Shown here piece after piece: positions 1 through 5,682 of a stretch of DNA of 64,000 nucleotides (position 1 is its first letter; each line of letters starts with the position of its first letter). This DNA is from CAZMHL01 sp045605445 (lineage in GTDB: Bacteria; Bacillota; Clostridia; RGIG6154), in NCBI GenBank assembly GCA_045605445.1, contig JAZUPZ010000046.1, forward strand, positions 14,585 through 78,584, read 5' to 3'. The position numbers and the translations under genes are program-made. The notes beneath the pieces are model-generated. The model made no database searches. It saw only the letters and a program-made list of their open reading frames with translations, and had not been told where the DNA came from.

Positions 1-474
1 GTCTCTCTGCGCAAAAAATGAACAAAACTCTCCGTAATCGTCGGAAACGGAAATTCTTACGCCGCTTAAATCCTTAACAAGGGCAAAAAGAGAAATTGAA
101 GTCTGGTAAAAGTTCTTGTTGTAGTCGCTCATAATTCTGAATTTGCTTCTGCTGTCAGCTTTGTAGCTTACGGTGAGAATGTTTTCGTTATTTTCCGAAT
201 ATTCGCAGGAAACAAAACGAAACCCGATAAAGTCAAGATTTTTAACAATGTTGCTCAGCTTGTCAAAATCCTTGTACTGAGAATTTCTGTACTTGTAAAT
301 TTTACCGCTTATCTCTTTGGCTCTCCTTGTCAGTGCCGATTCAATGTGAACAGCTTCATCCGGCTTCGGGTCAAACTGTTTTTTAAGGGCAAGACCGCCG
401 CCGGCAACAAGAGTAATAAGAATAAGAACTATTATTAAAATTGTAAAATTAAATTCCTTACTGTAATCCTTCAT
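1..474 (-). CDS. Partial membrane-anchored protein of unknown function, cut by the window edge
   Basis: The frame opens at an ATG at 474, seven bases after an AAGGAG ribosome site, and runs off the left edge without a stop (158 residues visible). A short charged N-terminus (MKDYSKEFNF) is followed by a single hydrophobic segment at about residues 11-28 ending in Gly-Gly-Gly. The rest is soluble with alternating charged and aromatic residues, so the product is probably a bitopic protein with an extracytoplasmic domain. I do not recognise the family; the layout resembles small N-anchored DUF4825-like proteins, but that is weak. It is transcribed leftward, separated from the RNase M5-like gene by a terminator and a repeat, so it probably has its own promoter. 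Confidence 0.75.
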   Translation of the reverse strand, partial: MKDYSKEFNFTILIIVLILITLVAGGGLALKKQFDPKPDEAVHIESALTRRAKEISGKIYKYRNSQYKDFDKLSNIVKNLDFIGFRFVSCEYSENNENILTVSYKADSRSKFRIMSDYNKNFYQTSISLFALVKDLSGVRISVSDDYGEFCSFFAQRD

Positions 475-607
475 AAAAATACTCCTTTTTACACAATTCT
501 ACATTTTATACTAAAAATTAACAATAGTCAAGCGGAACAGTTTCAGGCTCCTTTTTGTCTTAAAAAATGAGAGGGTAAGAATACATAAAGAAAATTTTGA
601 CAATGAA

Positions 608-634
608 AAGGGACTGTAATTTTTACAGTCCCTT
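608..634 (-). terminator. Intrinsic terminator hairpin
   Basis: Near-perfect inverted repeat, AAGGGACTGTAA pairing with TTACAGTCCCTT across a 3-base loop. It lies beyond the leftward operon ending at 805 and before the truncated gene starting at 474. In the minus sense it ends in a short T-run. It is separated from the operon's last stop codon by the dispersed repeat at 635-834. The stretch 475-607 otherwise shows nothing recognisable. Confidence 0.7.
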
Positions 635-834
635 CAGACCGTCGAAAAAGTCGTTTTACCGCAAGGTTGAAATTAAAATGCAGGTTTGGCGATTTTCGAC
701 AAACTGAAAACTAATAAAAAAACATAGTCATTTCTTCCAAGAAATGGCTATGTTGCTTGCTTTTTGCGAAAATGATGCTTGCCGTACCATAGTACTGTCT
801 GCACTCATTTTCGTAAAATATAACTTCCTTTTTC
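635..834. repeat. Three-hairpin dispersed repeat, full copy 1
   Basis: About 200 bp sharing its whole layout with 60561-60762 and its first two thirds with 48197-48320. Hairpin A is framed by GTCGAAAA and TTTTCGAC and contains CCGCA. Hairpin B is ACATAGTCATTTCTT pairing with AAGAAATGGCTATGT. Hairpin C has arms TTGCGAAAATGA and TCATTTTCGTAA around a core TTGCCGTAC-N4-GTACTGTCT. It ends in AATATAACTTCCTTTTTC. It carries no open frame of its own and no transposase, so a MITE-like element or a structured RNA are the main options. Its right end overlaps the 3' end of the adjacent gene. Confidence 0.8.
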
Positions 835-1410
835 ATTGTCTGCCAGCGCTTCTTTGTATTTTTCAAAAGTATAAAAACTGTTCAATGCTTCAAGCAGAGC
901 ATTTGAGGAAAGGTTCTTCGGAAGCTTCAGCTTCTTAAGAAGAGCAGTTCTCTTTTCTTTTGAGCCCGCTCCGCCAAGAAGTCCGTCCTCGAAAAGGTCG
1001 GCCTTTGTAATAAGCCGTCTTTCCTCTTTTTCAAGAAGTGTACAGCAGGCGTCGGTAAGAGCTTTTTCAATAATTTCTCTTGTTACGCCTTCAACGCCCA
1101 GGATTCCCTCTTTTGAGGCAGTTTTCTTTCTTCTTTCCTTTCCGATAATTTCAGGAATGTATGCGTGCTTAATTTTGTTTTTGTCAATACAGCTTTTTAA
1201 GTAATTTCTTATAACAAGCCCTGCCCCGTCCGAGTCGGTAAAAACTATAATGCCCCTCTCGTCGGCATATTTTTTAATAAGGGCAAGGGTTTCTTTGTTT
1301 TTAAAAATGCCGAAGCCGTCAACCTTTATAACAACAGTATCTTCAAGAATTGAATCAAGCTTTATTTTGTCATACTTTCCCTCAACAATAATTGCTTCTT
1401 TTATTCTCAT
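805..1410 (-). CDS. rnmV: Ribonuclease M5-like Toprim protein
   Basis: 201 residues. The N-terminal half is a Toprim domain: VEGKYDK at about residues 9-15 provides the catalytic Glu, and TDSDGAG at about 58-64 provides the Asp-x-Asp pair. The C-terminal half matches the DUF4093 region of RNase M5 (LPKNLSSNALLEALN near the end). RNase M5 matures the 5S rRNA precursor in Bacillota; the usual neighbour ksgA is not here, so the specific role is inferred. The start lies two bases after the deacetylase stop, so translation is probably coupled. The last residues (KGSYILRK) and the stop codon lie inside the dispersed repeat at 635-834, meaning the native C-terminus has been replaced or extended by repeat DNA. 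Confidence 0.78.
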   Translation of the reverse strand: MRIKEAIIVEGKYDKIKLDSILEDTVVIKVDGFGIFKNKETLALIKKYADERGIIVFTDSDGAGLVIRNYLKSCIDKNKIKHAYIPEIIGKERRKKTASKEGILGVEGVTREIIEKALTDACCTLLEKEERRLITKADLFEDGLLGGAGSKEKRTALLKKLKLPKNLSSNALLEALNSFYTFEKYKEALADNEKGSYILRK

Positions 1411-1412
1411 AA

Positions 1413-2237
1413 TTAAAATTCAATTGTTTCTCCCGCTTTAATCTCACAAACTCCGCTTGGTGTTTTAAACCATAAGTCCTTTGCGGTAGGATTGTAAACC
1501 TTAGTCAGCTCAATGTTGAATTCAAGCTTTTTGAAAGCCTGAACGTAGTTGTAAATTTCAACGTTTGTTGCATACCATATGTCGTCACGATTTCCCATCT
1601 TTTTACAGAAGGTTTCAAGAAGCTCCCAGTTGTTATTTCTGTCAAACTCGTAGGAGTGCCCCCAAAGGAAAAAGAGCTTTGCGGTAAAGGCTCTCCAGTT
1701 AGCTCCCTCTTCAAGGGCAAGAAATTCGTCAGCCAGGGCAAGAGAATCCTCTCTGTCGTGATGGCAGGTGGGCACAAGCTCAAGCCAGTCTTCGGGGATT
1801 TCAAAGTCTTTTGAAGCGTTTGCTCTTCTTGCATACTTAACTCCGCAGGCCTTCAAAACTTCTTTTGCCGTTTCGTCAAAGGAGCCGTTGGCATACGCCA
1901 TTCCCTGAATTATTTCACCTGTTACATCCTCAAGAAATTTTCTGTTTTCAATTATGTCGTAGGCAAAGGTTCCGGGGGGAACAAGCTTCCCCGAAACGTG
2001 AAATTTGCCGTGAATGGCAATTTCGTGACCTTTGTAAACCTCTTTGTACTCATCGGGCTGAACCTTTTTTTCGTTGCCGATGTCAGACTCCCTTGAGTTA
2101 AGATTAAAGGTGCCTTTAATGCCATACTTGTTCATAATTTCAACCATTCGTTTGTCGAAAGCCTGTCCGTCGTCATAGCTTAAGGTAAGGGCTTTTATTC
2201 TGCCCCCGGGCCATCTCAAAATTAAATGAGTCTGCAT
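1413..2237 (-). CDS. Polysaccharide deacetylase (NodB/CE4 fold)
   Basis: 274 residues with no signal peptide. Motif 1 is LSYDDGQ (Asp22-Asp23; the second Asp binds metal) and motif 2 is HGKFH (His76 and His80, the usual H-x3-H metal ligands). The middle region carries ANGSFDE, the position of the family's RxPYG loop, but changed. The family removes acetyl groups from N- or O-acetylated sugars. Lack of an export signal suggests an intracellular substrate such as an oligosaccharide, unlike secreted peptidoglycan deacetylases. The ATG overlaps the stop codon of the upstream hydrolase by one base (TAATG) and the RNase M5-like gene follows by two bases, so the three genes form a coupled operon. 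Confidence 0.85.
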   Translation of the reverse strand: MQTHLILRWPGGRIKALTLSYDDGQAFDKRMVEIMNKYGIKGTFNLNSRESDIGNEKKVQPDEYKEVYKGHEIAIHGKFHVSGKLVPPGTFAYDIIENRKFLEDVTGEIIQGMAYANGSFDETAKEVLKACGVKYARRANASKDFEIPEDWLELVPTCHHDREDSLALADEFLALEEGANWRAFTAKLFFLWGHSYEFDRNNNWELLETFCKKMGNRDDIWYATNVEIYNYVQAFKKLEFNIELTKVYNPTAKDLWFKTPSGVCEIKAGETIEF

Positions 2238-3037
2238 TATTTCAACTCCTTCATCCAGTAATGAGCCATATCAACCCACTGTGCAATGTCAGGCTTTAAA
2301 TATTCTTCTCTGTCACGTTTTGTAATTTCATTTCCAAGAGCAACTCCGTGAGGCGCATCGGGGAAAATGTGCAGTGCAAAAGGAACTTTAACTTTGCTGT
2401 ATGCCGCCGCAAGAACAATAGAGTTGATAACGGGAACAAGGTGGTCGTTTGCGGTGTGCATAATAAATGCAGGTGCCGAATTTTCGTCAACAAAGGTTTC
2501 AACGGAAACCGCTTCAAGCTCGGCAAGACTTGGATTTTCCTTGCCGCACAGATTTCTGATAGAACCCATGTGTGTATCGGTAATTCCGCTTATAACAGGG
2601 TAGCAGGGAATAATTCCCTTTGGCTTATTGTAGCCTCTTTCCATATCAATTTTTTCATAAATCGCATCAAGATTCCACAAAATACCAAGGCTTGCGCAAA
2701 GGTGTCCTCCTGCCGAAAAACCGCAGGCAAAAACTCTTTCTTTGTCAATGTTATATTTGTCAGCATTGTCCTTAATATGCTTCATTGCAAGAGAGGCATC
2801 AATAAGTGAATTGGGGAAAAGAGCATTTTCTGCCACAGAGTATTCCTCAAGAACAAAGGTATTTACACCTTTGCCAAGAAATGCAAGGGCGATTGGCTCT
2901 CCTTCTATGTCTGCGCATACATTGTTGTATCCGCCACCGGGAATAACTAAAAGACCGTCTCTTTTATAGCCCGTGTCATCTGCAATATACGCAGTTAAAA
3001 GTGCATTTTCGCTAAGTCTTGTTTTTTCAATAATCAT
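2237..3037 (-). CDS. Alpha/beta hydrolase, esterase-like
   Basis: 266 residues from the ATG at 3037, chosen because AAGGAG stands eight bases upstream; an in-frame extension to 3094 runs into repeat DNA and is rejected. An oxyanion-hole motif PGGGY lies at about residue 33. The nucleophile elbow is GFSAGG (Ser108). The expected acid is in ANDHLVP and the expected His is in DAPHG. This matches the BD-FAE/Axe2-like carbohydrate esterase group that removes acetyl groups from xylan side chains, although the substrate is inferred. It is the first gene of the leftward operon with the deacetylase, which also suggests acetylated-sugar processing. Confidence 0.82.
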   Translation of the reverse strand: MIIEKTRLSENALLTAYIADDTGYKRDGLLVIPGGGYNNVCADIEGEPIALAFLGKGVNTFVLEEYSVAENALFPNSLIDASLAMKHIKDNADKYNIDKERVFACGFSAGGHLCASLGILWNLDAIYEKIDMERGYNKPKGIIPCYPVISGITDTHMGSIRNLCGKENPSLAELEAVSVETFVDENSAPAFIMHTANDHLVPVINSIVLAAAYSKVKVPFALHIFPDAPHGVALGNEITKRDREEYLKPDIAQWVDMAHYWMKELK

Positions 3038-3060
3038 AAAAATTCTCCTTTTTATGTAAG

Positions 3061-3123
3061 GGTGTCCGACCCTATGGGTTGTACAAATATTCAACTCGGT
3101 CGGACAGAGGCGTCCGACCCTAC
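3061..3123. repeat. GGGTCGGAC-type dispersed hairpin
   Basis: A perfect stem GGTCGGAC / GTCCGACC with loop AGAGGC (3098-3119), plus a further GTCCGACCCTA half copy at 3064. A second member at 22091-22112 has the same loop, read on the opposite strand, and a stem changed to GGTGCGAC / GTCGCACC: both sides changed together, so base-pairing is conserved. It lies just upstream of the hydrolase ribosome site. Confidence 0.75.
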
Positions 3124-3208
3124 TAAAATTATAACATTTACAAGATTAATGTCAAGGTTTACAAGTAGAAAAAATTGGTATATAATTAAGTAAATAAGGA
3201 GAATAGTT

Positions 3209-3898
3209 ATGAAAGTTGTTTTGGTTACGGGTGCATCAAAGGGAATAGGCCTTGAAATTGCAAAAGCCTTTAAGCAGAAAGGTTTTACTGTTGTGGGCAC
3301 ATACAACAAAACCGCCCCCTGCGATGAATTTGAATTTATAAAATGCGACCTTTCGGACAGTGAGCAGGTAAAGGCTCTGGTTGAAAGTGTTTATGAAAAA
3401 TATAAGAGAATAGACGTTCTTGTAAATAACGCGGGAATTTCCCACACGGGCATAATTTCCTATGTTACCGATGAGATTTTTAAAGAAATGACCTCTGTAA
3501 ATTTTGAAGCGGCGTTTAATCTTTGTAAAATGGCATCAGAGATAATGGTAAGGCAGAAAAGGGGATGCATAATAAACATCTCTTCTGTATGGGGAAATGA
3601 GGGAGCCTCCTGCGAGGTGCTTTATTCTGCTTTAAAGGGCGGGGTAAATACCCTTACAAAGGCTCTTGCAAAGGAGCTTGCTCCGTCGAATATAAGAGTA
3701 AATGCCGTAGCGCCTGGGGTTATAAAAACCGATATGCTTTCCTGCTACAGCGAAGAAGATTTAAAGGCACTTGTAGAGGAAACGCCCCTCGGCAGACTGG
3801 GAAAACCCGAAGATGTAGCAAAAGCGGTACTCTTTTTAGAGGACGCAGATTTTATAACAGGACAGATTTTAACGATAGATGGAGGTTTTACATTATGA
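3209..3898 (+). CDS. SDR-family oxidoreductase, FabG-like
   Basis: 229 residues, a full-length classical short-chain dehydrogenase. TGASKGIG at residues 7-14 is the NAD(P)-binding glycine motif, NNAG at about 73-76 is the structural motif, Ser125/Ser126 with Tyr139 and Lys143 (YSALK) form the catalytic set, and the C-terminus ends in the usual IDGGFT. Known members include beta-ketoacyl-ACP reductase and, in Bacillota, the EF-P 5-aminopentanone reductase YmfI; no fab or efp genes are nearby, so the substrate is open. The ribosome site is AAGGAG. The stop overlaps the next gene's start by four bases (ATGA). Confidence 0.85.
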   Translation: MKVVLVTGASKGIGLEIAKAFKQKGFTVVGTYNKTAPCDEFEFIKCDLSDSEQVKALVESVYEKYKRIDVLVNNAGISHTGIISYVTDEIFKEMTSVNFEAAFNLCKMASEIMVRQKRGCIINISSVWGNEGASCEVLYSALKGGVNTLTKALAKELAPSNIRVNAVAPGVIKTDMLSCYSEEDLKALVEETPLGRLGKPEDVAKAVLFLEDADFITGQILTIDGGFTL

Positions 3899-4548
3899 TA
3901 AAGCATGTTCTTTTTGACCTTGACGGATGCTTAACCGACTCCTTCGAGGGTATTTCAAAATGTGTAAAATATGCTCTCGGTAAATTCGGCATAGAGAGAA
4001 AGGATGAAGCCTTTTTAAGACTTTTTGTAGGTCCGCCTCTTGTGTATGCCTTTCAGGAATATGCGGGCTTAAACGAAGAGGATGCAAAAAAAGCAACGGC
4101 TTATTACCGGGAAAGATATAAAGAAAAAGGTATTTTTGAAAACAGGGTTTACAACGGCGTTGAACAGCTTCTTGAAAACATAAGAAAAAGCGGAATAAAA
4201 ATTTCTCTTTGTACATCAAAGCCGCTCCCCTTTGCCAAAACAGTGCTGGAGCATTTTGATCTTGATAAATATTTTGACAATATTTTCGGAGCAACCTTTG
4301 ATACCAGCATTGCAAAAAAGGTTGATGTAATTACTCACGTTCTTAAAAATATCGGCGAGGAAAAAAGTAACGTAATAATGGTTGGTGACACAAAACACGA
4401 TGTGTCGGGGGCTCACGAAAACGGCATTAAGTGCATCGGCGTAACCTACGGTTACGGAACAAAAGAAGATCTTGTTGAAGAAAACGCCGAATTTCTTGCA
4501 GATAATCCCGAAGAAATATACGAAGTTATAAAAAAGAACTCAAAATGA
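3895..4548 (+). CDS. HAD-superfamily phosphatase, phosphoglycolate phosphatase-like
   Basis: 217 residues. Motif I is DLDGCLTDS: Asp8 is the predicted nucleophile and Asp10 the acid/base. The residue after Gly is Cys12 where the family almost always has Thr (or Val). Motif II lies in SLCTSK, motif III is a Lys in the middle region, and motif IV is VGDTKHD. The helical cap between motifs I and II fits the Gph/PgmB subgroup that dephosphorylates small phospho-compounds. It is translationally coupled to the SDR gene by an ATGA overlap. Its stop codon lies inside the loop of the bidirectional terminator that follows. Confidence 0.85.
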   Translation: MIKHVLFDLDGCLTDSFEGISKCVKYALGKFGIERKDEAFLRLFVGPPLVYAFQEYAGLNEEDAKKATAYYRERYKEKGIFENRVYNGVEQLLENIRKSGIKISLCTSKPLPFAKTVLEHFDLDKYFDNIFGATFDTSIAKKVDVITHVLKNIGEEKSNVIMVGDTKHDVSGAHENGIKCIGVTYGYGTKEDLVEENAEFLADNPEEIYEVIKKNSK

Positions 4549-4559
4549 GTTCTTTTTTT
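4532..4559. terminator. Bidirectional terminator overlapping two gene ends
   Basis: AAAAGAACTC / GAGTTCTTTT stem with a 5-base loop, followed by T's on the plus side and preceded by A's, so it works for both converging genes. The stop codon of the rightward HAD gene is inside it, and the leftward SASA esterase stop is at its edge (4558). Confidence 0.8.
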
Positions 4560-5304
4560 ATAACAGTTCCATTTGTGTTCTTATTGCATCGTCCACAGCG
4601 GGCAGTTCTTCGTAAACTCTGTCCTCTCTTAATTTTTCAAATTCTTCAAAGTATCTCAAGCCGAATTCGTAAAGGGATTTTGCGTTAAAATGAAGCTGGT
4701 CGGGATTTGAGGTAAGCCCTTTTGCGCTTACAAAGCCCGCCTTTTCATTTTCTTTTGCAAATTCTTCAAGGGCTTTGTTTATGTAATGATAATTTTTAAG
4801 TTTCTTCGAAAGAGTGCAATAAGGAAGAAAATCGCCAAGTCCGCCCACAATAACGGGAACGTCAAGATTAAGCTCCTTTTTCAGGGCGGAAATCATTTTT
4901 TCAAAATGCTCTTTGTAAGCGGGATAAAGCTCCTGTGCGCAGTCGCTCTCTCCCTGATGCCACAAAATTCCCACAATGTGTGAGGTTCTCATGGCAAGCC
5001 GTGCATTGTTTACGGCGTTGTCATAAAGAAGAGAGCCTTCTTTCCACTGATTAAGAGAGGTTCCTCCGTCTGCGCAGGGGATAAGACCAACTTCAACATT
5101 GTGCACCTTTGCATATTTTTCTGCAAAGCTTTCTGCAAGGCAAAAGCCTGCAGTTTTTCTGTCATAATGAACGGGACGGAAGCACTTGTGCCATCTTCCG
5201 TTTTTTAAAACCTTAATGTTTTCAAAGTCAATGTCGGGAGCTTCTTCCAAAAATCCGCGCCCCGCCATATTTGACTGACCGATAAGCAAAAAAGAATGTA
5301 TCAT
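4558..5304 (-). CDS. SASA/SGNH-type carbohydrate acetylesterase
   Basis: 248 residues. GQSNMAGRG at residues 9-17 is block I with nucleophile Ser11. WHQGESD at about 115-121 is the block III motif of the sialate O-acetylesterase/CE6 group. DQLHFN in the last quarter supplies the Asp and His of the triad. Family members remove acetyl groups from sialic acid or xylan; which applies here cannot be told. No signal peptide is present, so it acts inside the cell on imported sugars. Its ATG overlaps by four bases the stop codon of a decayed sugar-isomerase gene on the same strand, showing that it was once the second gene of an operon. Confidence 0.87.
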   Translation of the reverse strand: MIHSFLLIGQSNMAGRGFLEEAPDIDFENIKVLKNGRWHKCFRPVHYDRKTAGFCLAESFAEKYAKVHNVEVGLIPCADGGTSLNQWKEGSLLYDNAVNNARLAMRTSHIVGILWHQGESDCAQELYPAYKEHFEKMISALKKELNLDVPVIVGGLGDFLPYCTLSKKLKNYHYINKALEEFAKENEKAGFVSAKGLTSNPDQLHFNAKSLYEFGLRYFEEFEKLREDRVYEELPAVDDAIRTQMELL

Positions 5305-5507
5305 TTAATTAAATCCCTTCGTTTCAAGAACTCGTAGCCCACTTCCGCAAAACCAACGGTGTTTTTTTTCACCTGATTTGCAACCTTTAAATCTTTAAAG
5401 TGAACAAAAGCAATTCTGTTTTGATATTTGTTAATAAATTTTACCACATCTACCCCTGCAAATGCAACCCATATGTATCAGAAATAAGAGAAATTCCGCT
5501 TTTTATT
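5301..5507 (-). pseudogene. 3' remnant of a sugar phosphate isomerase/epimerase (xylose isomerase-like TIM barrel)
   Basis: Reading leftward, the minus strand encodes KSGISLISDTYGLHLQG, then a frame change near 5455, then VDVVKFINKYQNRI, AFVHFKDLK and a tail ending in TVGFAEVGYEF and a stop at 5301-5303. This is the typical C-terminal third of AP-endonuclease-2/xylose isomerase-like proteins (SDTY... then HFKD... then EVG). The N-terminal two thirds are absent: upstream sequence becomes the promoter region of the divergent SLH gene. The stop overlaps the SASA esterase ATG as ATGA. Truncation plus a frameshift make it non-functional. Confidence 0.75.
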
Positions 5508-5557
5508 ATTATAGCGGTAAATAAAGTTAAATTCCACGCTGATAATTGGCAAAAAAC

Positions 5558-5586
5558 TTGCTAATATCGATACGTTGTGATAGTAT
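5558..5586 (+). promoter_or_regulatory. Sigma-A promoter for the SLH phosphoesterase
   Basis: TTGCTA (5558-5563), 17-base spacer, TAGTAT (5581-5586). The -10 is directly preceded by TTGTGA, a pre-10 signature shared with several promoters in this window. Predicted transcription start is near 5593. Confidence 0.65.
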
Positions 5587-5592
5587 AAGATT

Positions 5593-5682
5593 GCACCGCA
5601 GGCTTCCCGTCTTACACCGCTTTTTATAAAGCCTGTGTAAAGGGGACTACGAAAAAAACTGAGCAGAGAAAGGAAGATATTT
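5593..5682 (+). promoter_or_regulatory. Structured 5' leader with possible H-type pseudoknot
   Basis: About 90 nt of untranslated leader. CAGGCTT pairs with AAGCCTG, and the enclosed loop contains TTACAC, complementary to GTGTAA immediately after the stem; CCC in the loop could also meet GGG downstream. That is a pseudoknot geometry. No known riboswitch class was recognised. The ribosome site GAAAGGAAG is at its end. Confidence 0.4.

Noticed and set aside
635..834. Known insertion sequence
   Set aside because: No transposase frame and a total length near 200 bp; only a non-autonomous derivative could fit.
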